Positions 34,121 through 45,476 of a DNA stretch of 64,000 nt are shown in pieces. Position 1 is the stretch's first letter. Every line of letters begins with the position of its first letter. The stretch is from Bartonella taylorii. GTDB lineage: Bacteria > Pseudomonadota > Alphaproteobacteria > Rhizobiales > Rhizobiaceae. The notes under the pieces are model-generated. The model saw only the letters and a program-made list of their open reading frames with translations. It was not told where the DNA came from and made no database searches. The DNA lies in the NCBI RefSeq assembly GCF_023920105.1, contig NZ_CP083693.1:885001-949000 (forward strand), written 5' to 3'. A program made the position numbers and the translations under genes.

Positions 34121-35545
34121 TTAACCTTTTTTAGGTGCCTTTTTCTTAGATGGAACTTTTTCTACGGCTTTTTTTTCAGCAGATTTTTTCTTCTCTGACG
34201 TTTTTTCTGTTAAATCTGTTTCGTCATATTCCTTCATCAGCTCTTCAACCGTAACTTCTTTATCTGTGATTTTTATCCGTGCTAGCAAATGATCAATGAC
34301 TTTCTCTTCAAAAATTGGGGCGCGTAGATTTGCAACAGCTTCTGGAGTCTTACGGAAAAAATCCATAATTTCTTTTTCTTGTCCAGGATACTGACGCACC
34401 TGATCAAAAACTGCTGCTTTTAGCTCATCCTCACTTACTTTAACACCAACCTTCATTCCAATTTCAGAAAGCACCAAACCAAGACGAACACGACGCTGTG
34501 CAAGCACACGATATTCCTCCCGTGCCTGCTCCTCTGTAACGCCTTCATCTTCAAAACTGCGACCAGCCTTTTTTAAATCGTCATTAACCTGAGCCCATAT
34601 ATTGTTAAATTCAATTTCTAAAAGTCCTTCAGGAATCTCGAAATCGTAATCAGCATCTAAAGCATCAAGAATTTGACGCTTAATTTTTTGACGTGTCATT
34701 GAGCCATATTGATTTTCAATCTGCCCACGAACAACTTCACGTAAGCGATCTAGAGATTCTAAACCAACTTTCTGTGCTGCTTCATCATCAATCTTTAGTT
34801 CATCCGGTTTAAAGATAGCCTTAACAGTGATATCAAATTCTGCATCCCGACCGGCCAAATGTACTGCATTATAATTATCAGGAAATTTAACAGAAATTGT
34901 TTTCGTATCACCTGCTTTCACGCCAACCAATTGCTCCTCAAAACCAGGAATAAATTGCTTTGATCCGAGAATCAGTTGCGCATCATTCTCTGTCCCACCC
35001 TCAAATGGCTCTCCCTCAAGTTTACCAAGATAATCTATTGTAATACGATCCCCTTCTTCAGAAAGATCATCTTTTAGTGAATAATTCCGCGTGGAAGAAA
35101 GGACGCGCTTTACTTGATCATCAATCTCTTGTTCAGGAATATTTGCAATTTCACGAGTAATTTCAATATGTTCAAAGTCTTTAATTTCAAATTTTGGCAA
35201 AACTTCATACTTTAAACTAAAAACGAAATCGGTTTTGCCATCCAGAATTTGTTCATCTTCATTTATATCAATTTTCGGCTGCATCGCTGAACGTTCATTA
35301 CGGTCAGCTAAAATAGAATGGGGTACATCACTGATAATCTCATTGAGAATTTCTGCCATGAAAGACTTGCCGTACATTTTTCTTAGATATCCAGCAGGCA
35401 CCTTGCCAGGACGAAAACCATTAAGCTTGATCTTACCCTTGGTATCATCCAACCGTTCATTCAATTTTTTCTCTAAATCTCTCGCCGGAACCACGATCTT
35501 AATTTCGCGCTTCAGTCCTTCATTAAGCGTCTCGGTAACCTGCAT
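34121..35545 (-). CDS. tig: Trigger factor
   Basis: This is the ribosome-bound chaperone and peptidyl-prolyl isomerase, 474 residues. The ribosome-binding signature [18 protein letters not shown] is near residue 40. An FKBP-type domain follows ([20 protein letters not shown]), then the helical C-terminal chaperone arms, and a basic Lys-rich tail ([20 protein letters not shown]) typical of rhizobial relatives. It is transcribed alone, ends in a terminator, and lies downstream of tRNA-Leu. Confidence 0.96.
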   Translation of the reverse strand: MQVTETLNEGLKREIKIVVPARDLEKKLNERLDDTKGKIKLNGFRPGKVPAGYLRKMYGKSFMAEILNEIISDVPHSILADRNERSAMQPKIDINEDEQILDGKTDFVFSLKYEVLPKFEIKDFEHIEITREIANIPEQEIDDQVKRVLSSTRNYSLKDDLSEEGDRITIDYLGKLEGEPFEGGTENDAQLILGSKQFIPGFEEQLVGVKAGDTKTISVKFPDNYNAVHLAGRDAEFDITVKAIFKPDELKIDDEAAQKVGLESLDRLREVVRGQIENQYGSMTRQKIKRQILDALDADYDFEIPEGLLEIEFNNIWAQVNDDLKKAGRSFEDEGVTEEQAREEYRVLAQRRVRLGLVLSEIGMKVGVKVSEDELKAAVFDQVRQYPGQEKEIMDFFRKTPEAVANLRAPIFEEKVIDHLLARIKITDKEVTVEELMKEYDETDLTEKTSEKKKSAEKKAVEKVPSKKKAPKKG

Positions 35546-35678
35546 AAATAACCTTCATTTTCCTGAGGAGAGGGATAATCCCACTCTGATAATAACTACA
35601 TTCTAACACTTGAGTGTTAAATCACCATAAAGCGGAACTCTAGGCACATAAATATCTATAGTGCTCAAGAAATCCCTT

Positions 35679-35761
35679 TGGTGCGGATGGAGGGACTCGA
35701 ACCCCCATGGTCTCCCGCCAGAACCTAAATCTGGTGCGTCTACCAATTTCGCCACATCCGC
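35679..35761 (-). tRNA. tRNA-Leu (anticodon TAG)
   Basis: On the minus strand an 83-base class II tRNA begins GCGGATGTGGCGAAATTGG, has anticodon loop TTTAGGT giving TAG, a variable arm of about 11 bases, T-arm GGGGGTTCGAGTCCCTC and an end of CATCCGCACCA. It reads CUA/CUG-family Leu codons. It lies between tig and the divergent trmFO. Confidence 0.96.
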
Positions 35762-35929
35762 TCAAACTTATAAGCCAATAACCTTACATAAGCGGCGTTT
35801 CTATAGCATTAATTAAAGAAAAAAAGCAAACAAATATATTAAAAATATCCCAAATACACATTATTCTTAATAAATCGCAAAACAAAATCTATCCTTTTCA
35901 TACAGAGCAGCTTCCGCTAAAAGAAGATT

Positions 35930-37336
35930 ATGTTAAATACATTCAATACTCCAATCCATATCATCGGTGGCGGTCTTGCAGGCAGTGAAGCAAGCTGGCA
36001 AATTGCGCAATCAGGGATCCCCGTTATTTTACATGAAATGCGGCCCCAAACAAAATCTGATGCCCATAAAACAGATATGCTTGCAGAACTGGTCTGTTCA
36101 AATTCATTCCGTTCCGATGATTCTTCAACAAATGCCGTAGGACTTTTACATACCGAAATGCGACTAGCAAAATCGCTGATTATGAAGGCTGCTGATACTA
36201 ATAAAGTACCAGCAGGCAGCGCTCTTGCTGTTGACCGCGATGAGTTTTCAAAAACTATTACAACAGCGCTTGAAAATCACCCTCTTATAACAATAGAACG
36301 TGAGGAAATTCGAGAATTTCCTGAGAATTGGCATCATATTATCATTGCAACTGGCCCCCTTACATCACCAGCACTTGCTCAAGCAATACAAGCAATAACT
36401 GGGACAGAATCTCTTTCTTTTTTTGATGCTATCGCGCCTATTGTCCATACCGATAGTATCGATTTTGACATTTGTTGGTATCAGTCTCGTTATGATAAAA
36501 TTGGGCCTGAGGGGACAGGAAAGGATTACCTTAATTGTCCCCTTGATAAAGAACAGTACGAAGCATTCGTTCAAGCATTAACAAATGCAGAAAAAATAGA
36601 ATTCCGTGACTTTGAAAAAACACCCTATTTTGATGGATGCTTACCAATCGAAATTATGGCTGAACGCGGACTTGAAACCCTCAGACATGGTCCTATGAAA
36701 CCCATGGGATTAACCAACACCCATAATCCCACAGTTAAACCATATGCCGTCGTTCAATTACGCCAAGACAATAAACTTGGGACTCTTTATAATATGGTTG
36801 GGTTTCAAACAAAGCTGAAATATGGAGAACAAGTTCGTATTTTTAGAATGATCCCCGGACTTGAAAAAGCAGAATTCGCACGCCTTGGTGGACTTCACCG
36901 CAATACTTACCTCAACTCACCAGTTATTCTTGATCAAACCCTTCGTTTGAAACAAAAACCCCAATTGCGTTTTGCGGGACAAATTACGGGATGTGAAGGT
37001 TATGTAGAATCATCCGCGATAGGACTTCTTGCTGGACGTTTTGCTGCCGCTGAGTATAACGATAAGTGCCCTTACCTACCACCTCCAACAACAGCATTGG
37101 GAGCTCTTTTAAACCATATTACAGGCGGACACATCGTAATAGAAGAAACGGAAAGAAAATCCTTTCAACCAATGAATATCAATTTTGGACTTTTTCCACC
37201 TATTGCTTCTCTTAAGCACTCAGGAAAACGCTTGCCAAGCAAAGAAAAAAAAATCGCAAAAAAACAAGCTATAACTGCCAGAGCCTTAGATGATTGTATT
37301 CGGTGGCTAAAAGATGGAAAGCAAAATGGCTCTTAG
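35930..37336 (+). CDS. trmFO: Methylenetetrahydrofolate-tRNA-(uracil-5-)-methyltransferase TrmFO
   Basis: TrmFO uses methylene-tetrahydrofolate and FADH2 to make ribothymidine at position 54 of tRNA. The 468-residue protein begins with the FAD motif [18 protein letters not shown], then HEMRP and [14 protein letters not shown] with its conserved cysteine, and later [23 protein letters not shown] with the second cysteine. It is a stand-alone plus-strand gene; a weak AAAGAAGATT precedes its ATG. It follows a tRNA gene on the opposite strand, which is probably coincidence. Confidence 0.95.
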   Translation: MLNTFNTPIHIIGGGLAGSEASWQIAQSGIPVILHEMRPQTKSDAHKTDMLAELVCSNSFRSDDSSTNAVGLLHTEMRLAKSLIMKAADTNKVPAGSALAVDRDEFSKTITTALENHPLITIEREEIREFPENWHHIIIATGPLTSPALAQAIQAITGTESLSFFDAIAPIVHTDSIDFDICWYQSRYDKIGPEGTGKDYLNCPLDKEQYEAFVQALTNAEKIEFRDFEKTPYFDGCLPIEIMAERGLETLRHGPMKPMGLTNTHNPTVKPYAVVQLRQDNKLGTLYNMVGFQTKLKYGEQVRIFRMIPGLEKAEFARLGGLHRNTYLNSPVILDQTLRLKQKPQLRFAGQITGCEGYVESSAIGLLAGRFAAAEYNDKCPYLPPPTTALGALLNHITGGHIVIEETERKSFQPMNINFGLFPPIASLKHSGKRLPSKEKKIAKKQAITARALDDCIRWLKDGKQNGS

Positions 37337-37902
37337 ATCAATTGTCGTTTCTAATTTCCACGAAAGATCTACTTATCCTTCCAATCCACTAAATAAATTT
37401 TATTATGACTCGACAAGATGACTTTAAGACTTGTTAATCATGCTGATTATCTGAACCAATAAATACCAATATACAGCCCATCATTTATTATTACAGTGTA
37501 AAGTTTGCATTTTACTACAAAATAATGGTTATAAGAACAGATCCCAAATATGCTTCAATCATCAAAAAATTAATCAAGACACACGAGTAAGAAAGATAAA
37601 ATAAAAAATATACCACATGCCCACATAATACAGACACCCGATCACTGCTATAGAGAGATCTTCTGCTATACAAAAACACCACCTCCCTCAACTTGAAAAA
37701 AGTTAAAGGTAGTCTCCCCTACATCACTCCTTGTATCCAAACGTTTTTATGAAATAAAAATAAGCATATTTTATGCACACATTATCTCACGCACTTCCCA
37801 AAAACATCCTCAAAAGCGCATAAACTATTTGAAAAAAACACATGATTTGAAGCAAACACTTGCAAAAAATTTTACGTTGAAAGCACGCACACAATATTTT
37901 TG
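37337..37902. other. Gap of about 0.57 kb between trmFO and hupB
   Basis: No gene is recognised on either strand. The sequence is AT-rich with only short frames such as ten codons from an ATG near 37404. An inverted repeat of AACTTGAAAAAAGTT lies at about 37690-37705 with no obvious function. It may hold decayed DNA. Confidence 0.5.
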
Positions 37903-37935
37903 AAAAAACCCGCTTATAAATAAACCGGGTTTTTT
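37903..37935 (-). terminator. Rho-independent terminator of hupB
   Basis: AAAAAACCCG (37903-37912) and CGGGTTTTTT (37926-37935) are perfect complements around a 13-base loop. The A/T arms supply a T-run on either strand, so it can end transcription from both sides. It begins 14 bases beyond the HU stop. Confidence 0.88.
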
Positions 37936-37949
37936 AAATGCGGAAAAAA

Positions 37950-38228
37950 TTATTTTTTATTAACAGCTTCTTTAAGAGTTTTACCTGCAGAAAATTTTGG
38001 TACAGAACGCGCTGGAATATTTATTTCAGCGCCGGTTGAAGGATTACGCCCCTTTGTAGCAGCACGATGAGAGACTTCAAAAGAACCAAAACCTGGAAGA
38101 CGAACATCTCCTCCTGAAGCTAAAGCCTCTGTTACAGAAGCGATAAAAGCATCAACAACAGAACCAGCTTGCGCTTTCGAAACACCTGCCTTTTCAGCAA
38201 CGGAACTAACCAATTCACTTTTATTCAT
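37950..38228 (-). CDS. hupB: DNA-binding protein HU
   Basis: The 92-residue nucleoid protein begins [20 protein letters not shown] and has the diagnostic [21 protein letters not shown] arm that wraps DNA, ending in [15 protein letters not shown] sequence. It is HU rather than IHF by the start and by the proximal residues of the arm. It lies downstream of lon on the same strand with 229 bases between, the same lon-hup order found in many Proteobacteria. Confidence 0.95.
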   Translation of the reverse strand: MNKSELVSSVAEKAGVSKAQAGSVVDAFIASVTEALASGGDVRLPGFGSFEVSHRAATKGRNPSTGAEINIPARSVPKFSAGKTLKEAVNKK

Positions 38229-38457
38229 AGAACATTTCCTTTCCCTATATTACCGGATAACACACTTAATCGTGTTGTCGCTCAGTTTATTGAAAAGTAC
38301 AGCAAACAGAAGCCTTATTTTTATTCAAAACATTGTTTTTTTAGCAATAATCACAGTTATTCACGGAATTTTTTACTTTTTTTTTAAATAAGCAAAAAAA
38401 CAACCATGAAAACGCTTCCTGTTTCTTTGAAAATGCAATTACAAATGAGATAATGAA

Positions 38458-40881
38458 TCAGTGCGCAATCTGTATTCCTTCACTATCATTCTCTGTCCTG
38501 ATGGATACAGGTACGGTAGATGGCTCTATCCATTCAATAGGTTCAGGGAAACGAACTAAAGCATGCTTAAGAACTTCACTCACGTGATTTACTGGAACAA
38601 TTTCCATATTATTTTTGACGTCATCGGGAATATCAATCAAATCTTTTGCATTTTCTTCAGGAATAAGTACTTTTTTTATACCTCCTCGAAGAGCAGCCAG
38701 TAGTTTTTCTTTCAATCCACCAATCGGTAAAACACGTCCACGTAAAGTAATTTCGCCCGTCATTGCAATATCTTTATGTACCGCTATCCCTGTTAGCACT
38801 GAAACAATTGCCGTCACCATTGCAATCCCAGCTGATGGTCCATCTTTTGGTGTAGCACCCTCTGGAACATGAACATGGATATCACGTTTATCAAACAGAG
38901 GAGGCTCAATACCAAAATCAACAGCACGAAACCGTACATAAGAAGCTGCTGCTGAAATTGATTCCTTCATAATATCGCGCAAATTTCCAGTTACAGTCAT
39001 CTTTCCTTTGCCTGACATCATAACCCCTTCAATAGTCAATAGCTCTCCACCAACTTCTGTCCACGCAAGCCCAGTAACAACACCAATTTGATTTTCTCCT
39101 TCAATCTGATTGTAGTGGTAACGCTTAACACCCAAGAAATCATTAATATTATCTTCTGTAATCTTTACAGATTTTTGATGTGTTTTAAGAATTTTTGTAA
39201 CCGATTTACGGGCAATCTTCATTAATTCACGCTCAAGATTACGAACCCCCGCTTCACGTGTGTAGAATTGAATAATAGATTTTATAGCACCATCAGAAAC
39301 GTTGAACTCTTTTTTAGACAAACAGTGGTCTTTTAATGCTTTTGGTAAAAGATGCTGTTTAACAATCTCCATTTTCTCAGATTCAGTATAGCCAGCAATA
39401 CGAATAATTTCCATTCTATCCATTAACGGCCCTGGAATATTAAGCGTATTGGCAGTGGTAATAAACATTACATCAGAAAGATCATATTCGACTTCCAAAT
39501 AGTGATCAATAAATGTACCATTTTGTTCAGGATCAAGCACCTCTAATAAAGCTGACGAAGGATCTCCACGGAAATCTTGCCCCATTTTGTCAATTTCATC
39601 AAGCAAGAAAAGCGGATTAGATTTTTTAGATTTTTTCATAGACTGAATAATTTTTCCGGGCATAGAACCAATATATGTTCGGCGGTGTCCACGAATTTCT
39701 GCTTCATCCCGCACACCTCCTAATGAGATACGAACATATTCACGCCCCGTCGCTTTCGCAATAGAGCGGGCTAGTGATGTTTTTCCTACACCAGGAGGGC
39801 CCAGCAAACAAATAATCGGACCTTTTATCTTTGATGCTCGACTTTGTACTGCTAAATATTCAACAATTCGTTCCTTAACTTTTTCAAGACCAAAATGCTC
39901 ATTATTCATGATTTTTTCAGCAAAATCTAAATTGTTTTTAATCTTCGATTTTTTGCCCCAAGGCATTGCTAACAACCAATCAAGATAGTTACGTACAACT
40001 GTCGCTTCAGCAGACATGGGGGACATACTCCGTAATTTTCTCAATTCTGCCCCAGCCTTTTCATGCGCTTCCTTCGAAAGTTTTGTCTTCTTGATGCGTT
40101 CTTCTAATTCAGAGAGCTCATCACGGCTATCATCACCCGCTCCCAACTCTTTCTGAATGGCCTTCATCTGCTCATTGAGATAATATTCCCTTTGGTTTTT
40201 TTCCATCTGCCGTTTAACATGCGAACGAATACGCTTTTCAACCTGTAAAACAGAAATTTCTCCTTCCATGAAAGAAAGAACACGTTCAAGACGCTTACGT
40301 ACAGGTAATAGCTCCAATACTTCTTGCTTTTCTGAAAGTTTAATCATCAAATGGGAAGCAATAGTATCAGCAAGCTTAGAAGGATTATCAATCTGACTAA
40401 TAGCATTAACAACTTCAGGAGAAATTTTTTTATTAAGTTTTACATAATTTTCAAAATAAGCAATCACTGACCTTGAAAGAGCTTCAATCTCAACATCATT
40501 TTCTCTAGGCTCTTCTGTAACAGTTGCACAAGCCTGATGATAATCTTCATTCGCCATAAATTGGCTCATTTTTGCACGCGCTGTGCCTTCAACCAAAACT
40601 TTTACAGTCCCATCAGGAAGTTTTAAAAGTTGAAGAATATTAGCAAGCGTACCTATATCATAAATATCCTCTGATTTTGGATCATCATCAGAAGCATTTT
40701 TTTGCGTAACCAACAGTATCTGTTTATCAACCGCCATCGTTTCTTCAAGAGCACGAATTGATTTCTCGCGGCCCACAAAAAGTGGAACAATCATATGCGG
40801 GAAGACAACAATATCACGAAGAGGTAAAACAGCATAAAATCCCTCTCTTACTTCATCTGTTTTTTCACCAATATATTGCAT
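38458..40881 (-). CDS. lon: Lon protease (LonA)
   Basis: This is an 807-residue ATP-dependent protease. The N-terminal substrate-binding domain (LPLRDIVVFPHMIVPLFVGR) is followed by AAA+ Walker A GPPGVGKT and Walker B FLLDEIDKM. The Ser-Lys protease domain carries catalytic Ser in PKDGPSAGIAM and Lys in GLKEKLLAALRGGIKKV. Upstream on the minus strand a CTTGAT and CCACTTCAT pair about 17 bases apart weakly resembles an alphaproteobacterial heat-shock promoter; this is only suggestive. It is third in clpP-clpX-lon. Confidence 0.97.
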   Translation of the reverse strand: MQYIGEKTDEVREGFYAVLPLRDIVVFPHMIVPLFVGREKSIRALEETMAVDKQILLVTQKNASDDDPKSEDIYDIGTLANILQLLKLPDGTVKVLVEGTARAKMSQFMANEDYHQACATVTEEPRENDVEIEALSRSVIAYFENYVKLNKKISPEVVNAISQIDNPSKLADTIASHLMIKLSEKQEVLELLPVRKRLERVLSFMEGEISVLQVEKRIRSHVKRQMEKNQREYYLNEQMKAIQKELGAGDDSRDELSELEERIKKTKLSKEAHEKAGAELRKLRSMSPMSAEATVVRNYLDWLLAMPWGKKSKIKNNLDFAEKIMNNEHFGLEKVKERIVEYLAVQSRASKIKGPIICLLGPPGVGKTSLARSIAKATGREYVRISLGGVRDEAEIRGHRRTYIGSMPGKIIQSMKKSKKSNPLFLLDEIDKMGQDFRGDPSSALLEVLDPEQNGTFIDHYLEVEYDLSDVMFITTANTLNIPGPLMDRMEIIRIAGYTESEKMEIVKQHLLPKALKDHCLSKKEFNVSDGAIKSIIQFYTREAGVRNLERELMKIARKSVTKILKTHQKSVKITEDNINDFLGVKRYHYNQIEGENQIGVVTGLAWTEVGGELLTIEGVMMSGKGKMTVTGNLRDIMKESISAAASYVRFRAVDFGIEPPLFDKRDIHVHVPEGATPKDGPSAGIAMVTAIVSVLTGIAVHKDIAMTGEITLRGRVLPIGGLKEKLLAALRGGIKKVLIPEENAKDLIDIPDDVKNNMEIVPVNHVSEVLKHALVRFPEPIEWIEPSTVPVSIRTENDSEGIQIAH

Positions 40882-41050
40882 AACTTTCCTTTCTCGAGCC
40901 TATGATCTATCCACTACACAAACCCACCCTTAGAAAAAACCTCGGCGCTCCAAATACATGAAGTGGTAACTGCGAACGTATAAATCAAGAATCATGACTA
41001 TAATATCCAGAAATGTCCATCCTCAAATGAGATTTATTACCACCTCAACG

Positions 41051-42325
41051 TCATGCCGATACATTTTCTTTATCTTCTGCACGTTCTGAGTAAATGTAAA
41101 GAGGACGCGCTTTCTCATCAACAACGTCACTCGAAATGACCACTTTTTGAACGCCTTCAAGAGCAGGAAGCTCAAACATTGTTTCAAGAAGTATCTTCTC
41201 CATAATAGAACGTAAACCACGTGCACCGGTTTTACGCTCAATCGCCTTCTTAGCAATAACACGTAATGCATCTTCATGAAATGCTAACTCAACATTTTCC
41301 ATCTCAAAAAGACGCTGATATTGTTTCACCAACGCATTTTTGGGTTGTGATAAAATTTGAACAAGGGCGTTAACATCTAAATCCTCTAAGGTAGCTACAA
41401 TAGGAAGACGGCCAATAAACTCTGGTATCAAACCAAACTTTATAAGATCTTCAGGCTCTAAATCACGAAAAATTTCACCAACACAACGCTCGTCAGGTGC
41501 TTTAACGGTAGCAGAAAAACCAATAGAGGTTTTTTCACCACGTCCCGAAATAATCCGTTCCAAACCTGCAAAAGCACCTCCACAAATAAATAAAATATTT
41601 GTTGTATCAACCTGAAGAAACTCTTGTTGCGGATGTTTACGCCCTCCTTGAGGAGGAACAGAGGCAATTGTTCCTTCCATAATTTTTAACAATGCCTGCT
41701 GCACACCTTCTCCTGAAACATCTCTTGTAATAGAAGGATTGTCAGCTTTACGAGAAATTTTATCAACCTCATCAATATAAACAATACCACGCTGTGCACG
41801 TTCAACATTATAGTCAGCAGCTTGAAGAAGCTTTAGAATAATATTTTCAACATCTTCACCCACATATCCTGCCTCAGTCAAAGTGGTTGCATCAGCCATC
41901 GTAAAAGGTACATCGATAATACGCGCCAATGTTTGCGCGAGATAAGTTTTACCGCACCCTGTTGGTCCAACAAGAAGAATATTCGATTTTGCTAACTCAA
42001 TATCATTGCTCTTAGACTGATGCGCAAGTCGCTTATAATGATTATGGACAGCAACAGAAAGAACACGCTTTGCATGTTGCTGACCAATAACGTAGTCATC
42101 AAGAACTGTTATAATTTCCTGTGGAGTAGGAACACCATCACGCGCCTTAATCCCAGAAGATTTATTTTCTTCACGAATAATATCCATGCAAAGCTCTACG
42201 CATTCATCACAAATGAATACGGTAGGCCCCGCGATGAGCTTACGCACCTCATGCTGACTTTTGCCGCAGAACGAGCAATAGAGAGTATTTTTTGATTCGC
42301 TCCCACTATTGCCAATTTTGCTCAT
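41051..42325 (-). CDS. clpX: ATP-dependent Clp protease ATP-binding subunit ClpX
   Basis: ClpX is the unfoldase partner of ClpP. The 424-residue protein has the N-terminal zinc-binding domain ([15 protein letters not shown], then [10 protein letters not shown]), Walker A GPTGCGKT, Walker [10 protein letters not shown], the GYVGEDVE pore loop, and an IGF loop (TSIGFSA). It lies about 190 bases downstream of clpP and 170 bases upstream of lon. Confidence 0.98.
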   Translation of the reverse strand: MSKIGNSGSESKNTLYCSFCGKSQHEVRKLIAGPTVFICDECVELCMDIIREENKSSGIKARDGVPTPQEIITVLDDYVIGQQHAKRVLSVAVHNHYKRLAHQSKSNDIELAKSNILLVGPTGCGKTYLAQTLARIIDVPFTMADATTLTEAGYVGEDVENIILKLLQAADYNVERAQRGIVYIDEVDKISRKADNPSITRDVSGEGVQQALLKIMEGTIASVPPQGGRKHPQQEFLQVDTTNILFICGGAFAGLERIISGRGEKTSIGFSATVKAPDERCVGEIFRDLEPEDLIKFGLIPEFIGRLPIVATLEDLDVNALVQILSQPKNALVKQYQRLFEMENVELAFHEDALRVIAKKAIERKTGARGLRSIMEKILLETMFELPALEGVQKVVISSDVVDEKARPLYIYSERAEDKENVSA

Positions 42326-42512
42326 TTCTCTTTCCTTTCACCACGCTATATAAATACTTTGTCTTTTCGAAGGAAGTTTTTCATAACGAAAACTAAAAGA
42401 CATATAAAAAAAACCGCGTGTCATAATACTCTTTAGGTGTTTTCCCGCTATTTTCGTGATACTCTTACAAAACTCTCTCTTTTTAAAGTAGCTCTTTTTT
42501 CTATAAAAACTC

Positions 42513-43136
42513 TTAATCTTTTTCAGTTTCTGCACGATATTGTATAACATCATCAACTAAACCAAATTGCTTGGCCTCTTCCGCGGTCATAAAATGATCG
42601 CGATCAAGAGTTCTCTCAATGACCTCATAGTCCTGACCTGTATGCTGAACATAAATTTCATTTAAACGCTGTTTCATCTTTATAATATCTTGTGCATGCC
42701 GTTCAATATCTGAAGCCTGACCTTGAAAACCACCAGATGGTTGATGTACCATGATACGTGCATTCGGCAATGTAAAACGGTGACCTTTCGCTCCAGCCGT
42801 TAAAAGTAATGACCCCATAGACGCAGCTTGCCCCATGCAAAGTGTAGAAACAGGAGGGCGAATAAACTGCATAGTATCATAAATTGCCATACCGGATGTC
42901 ACAACACCACCAGGTGAATTAATATAAAGACTAATCTCTTTCTTAGGATTTTCCGCTTCCAAGAAAAGCAATTGTGCACAAACAAGCATTGCCATACCAT
43001 CTTCAACCGGACCATTAATAAAAATAATCCGCTCTTTTAAAAGACGAGAAAAAATATCATAGGCCCGCTCACCGCGATTAGTTTGTTCAATAACCATAGG
43101 CACAAGGCTTAATGCTGTTTTCATTAGATCACTCAT
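42513..43136 (-). CDS. clpP: ATP-dependent Clp protease proteolytic subunit ClpP
   Basis: This is the 207-residue serine peptidase ring subunit. The catalytic triad is Ser106 (GQAASMGS), His131 (MVHQPSGG) and Asp180 (LDRDHFM), with spacing identical to E. coli ClpP. The N-terminal segment may include a short propeptide. It partners ClpX just downstream and ClpA elsewhere in the window. Upstream is the remains of a glycosyltransferase gene. Confidence 0.97.
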   Translation of the reverse strand: MSDLMKTALSLVPMVIEQTNRGERAYDIFSRLLKERIIFINGPVEDGMAMLVCAQLLFLEAENPKKEISLYINSPGGVVTSGMAIYDTMQFIRPPVSTLCMGQAASMGSLLLTAGAKGHRFTLPNARIMVHQPSGGFQGQASDIERHAQDIIKMKQRLNEIYVQHTGQDYEVIERTLDRDHFMTAEEAKQFGLVDDVIQYRAETEKD

Positions 43137-43281
43137 GTTTTTACTTTCCGTTCATATAACAATCGCTCTTCACGCATTCAATGCTTTTCTCCATAGGCTA
43201 ACAATACTCTCTTACGCAAGCTACAATCAATGTTCTTTAGGAAAAATTAAAATCCCAATGGTTAAAATAGCAATAATAACT

Positions 43282-44092
43282 CTACCTGAAAAAATCATGC
43301 GCATTAGAAATGCGAGATACTGCCCAATGATAAAATCTTCCTTCCTGAGATTTTTGAGTGGTTTTTGTTTTTCTGTGAATATGAAACCCTATCAAACGTG
43401 GATCTGCAAGTGGATCAATACCAAAAGCTGAATCAAAAATGTATTCAGTTTTTCGCCCTATACAATAATAAACAGTTTCCTATACTTTTGCTTCATGAAA
43501 AAAACATATCGTTTAGCTAATCGCGAAATACCATCATTACCAAATATCGTAACTCCAAGACTTCCCAGTAGAATCGGCATTTTTTCCTCTTTAACCAGAA
43601 TGACTTCCAAACACGACGTTTAAACCCAAGCCAATCAAGAACCATTTCTGTGCCGGCCAAAAATCTTCAAACACTTTTATAGTAGGGTTATCAGACGGAA
43701 AATAAAGTGGCAGAAACACCTACCCTTATAGCATTTCCTTTTGCAAGCCAAACCTTATCCGCATCTAGATGAAGTTGTTTAACCAAGCAAACATCTGCAT
43801 CTAATCAAACACCTTGCTGATATTTCATCAACATAACACGAAAAAAATCTAAAAACTGAACAATTGTACATCCTAGTTTATCATCAAAAAAATTAGGATC
43901 AAGGCGATAAATTGCTGAACGTGTCCGAATTGATTCGGCGTCACACAATTCAACACCAACAGGTAGACTTTCTATTTTTTATCATAACTGAAAAGCTTAA
44001 CGCGTTGCCCAGTTCTAACCATTGAGGATAAACAAAGTCTGTCAACCAGTCAATTGTCCACTATACGCAAAAGTACAAATATCCATAGGCAT
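43282..44092 (-). pseudogene. Decayed glycosyltransferase gene (DXD sugar transferase type)
   Basis: Reading the minus strand across frames yields pieces of one protein. These include FVYPQWLELG, then GQRVKLFSYDK, a long stretch KIESLPVGVELCDAESIRTR to FRVMLMKYQQGV, then a TGA where Trp is expected just before LDADVCLVKQLHLDADKVW (the DXD-type nucleotide-sugar site), and later AGTEMVLDWLGFKRR and EYIFDSAFGIDPLADPRL. At least two in-frame stops (TGA for TGG) and several frameshifts separate them. The family is like the small galactosyl- or mannosyltransferases that build surface polysaccharide. It reads through to a TAG at 43282. Confidence 0.8.
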
Positions 44093-44095
44093 ATA

Positions 44096-45472
44096 TCAAA
44101 AATATTCTAAACTTACACGAAATAGCTGCTCGACATCACGCACACATTCAGAAAGAGCAAAAATTACTATCCGATCACCAGACAAAATACGCGTATCTGC
44201 TGAAAGCTGTATTATTGTCTTGTTGCGGTAGATTGCACCAATTCTCAAACCATCTGATAAATTAAGCTCTGACAATGACTTACCAACCAATGAAGACGTT
44301 TGCATAACTTCAGCCTCAATAATTTCTGCTCGTCCATTAAAAACTGAGTGAACAGCACGAATACGACCACGACGCATTTGTTGCAAAATTCTCGATATCG
44401 TAACACTATGTGGATTAAGATATGCATCCACACCAACTGCACGGCTAAACTCTTGATACGCAACATTATTGATCAATACCATATTGGCTTTGCATCCCAA
44501 TCTTTTAGCAATAATAGCACTTAAGAGATTGACCTGATCTTGATTGGTCAATGTAATCATTAAATCGGCCTGATCAATTCCAGCATCCTGAAGAATCACT
44601 GGATCTAATACATTACCATATAAAACAGTCGTTTTTTCGAGTTGGTCAGCAATCGTTAGCGCTCTCTCTCTCTGCGATTCTATAATCTTCAATCTTAATT
44701 TATGGTGGCGCTTTTCAATAGCTTGAGCAACATAAAGACCAATGTGACCACCCCCTGCAATAATCATGCGATGGGTATCTTGTTCTTTATGACCAAAAAG
44801 CCCAACTGCACGGCGCATCTGATCACGAGCAGCAACAAGATAGGTTACATCACCAACGCGTAATTGCGTCTCTGAGTGCGCAACCAATAATTCTGAACCA
44901 CGCTTAATAGCGATAACCGTCGTACGAAGGTCTGGAAAAAGCTCTGTTAATTGACGCAAAGGTGTATTAATAACTGGACAATCTTCCATACACTCCAAGG
45001 CTAACGCAACGATATCATCATTACAAAAATAAAGAACATCTATTGCACCAGGTAAAGCAATACGACGCAGAACCATTTCCCCAACTTCAACTTCTGGCGA
45101 AATAACCACATCAATGGGAATATTCTCTCTAGCAAAAAGCGTTTTATAACGTGGTTCTAAATAAGATTGTGAACGAATACGCGCTATTTTTGTTGGAACA
45201 TTAAATAATGAGTGCGCCACTTGGCAAGCCACCATATTGACTTCATCAAATAAAGTTACTGCAATCAACATATCAGCTTTGTCTGCATCAGCAGCCAAAA
45301 GAACTTCAGGACGTGAACCGTGACCTACAAAACTTCTCACATCCAACGTGTCGCGAATTTTTTCAATCAATCTCGTTTCAATATCAATAACAGTAACATC
45401 ATGATTTTCAGTAGCAAGACGCTCTGCTATTCCATAACCAACCTGTCCTGCTCCGCAAATAATAACACGCAT
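44096..45472 (-). CDS. trkA: Trk system potassium transport protein TrkA
   Basis: TrkA is the cytoplasmic NAD(H)-binding regulator of the TrkH/TrkG K+ channel. The 458-residue protein has two RCK modules, each starting with a Rossmann motif: MRVIICGAGQVGYGIAERLA and HRMIIAGGGHIGLYVAQAIE, each followed by a C-terminal RCK_C domain. I chose the ATG at 45472; a start at 45490 would overlap ntrX. It follows ntrX by four bases, the common ntrBC-ntrYX-trkA order of alphaproteobacteria. No trkH is in the window. Confidence 0.95.
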   Translation of the reverse strand: MRVIICGAGQVGYGIAERLATENHDVTVIDIETRLIEKIRDTLDVRSFVGHGSRPEVLLAADADKADMLIAVTLFDEVNMVACQVAHSLFNVPTKIARIRSQSYLEPRYKTLFARENIPIDVVISPEVEVGEMVLRRIALPGAIDVLYFCNDDIVALALECMEDCPVINTPLRQLTELFPDLRTTVIAIKRGSELLVAHSETQLRVGDVTYLVAARDQMRRAVGLFGHKEQDTHRMIIAGGGHIGLYVAQAIEKRHHKLRLKIIESQRERALTIADQLEKTTVLYGNVLDPVILQDAGIDQADLMITLTNQDQVNLLSAIIAKRLGCKANMVLINNVAYQEFSRAVGVDAYLNPHSVTISRILQQMRRGRIRAVHSVFNGRAEIIEAEVMQTSSLVGKSLSELNLSDGLRIGAIYRNKTIIQLSADTRILSGDRIVIFALSECVRDVEQLFRVSLEYF

Positions 45473-45476
45473 AATC

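Noticed and set aside
43135..43431. 98-codon plus-strand frame next to clpP
   Set aside because: It is antisense to the end of the glycosyltransferase pseudogene and the clpP upstream region, with no family features.
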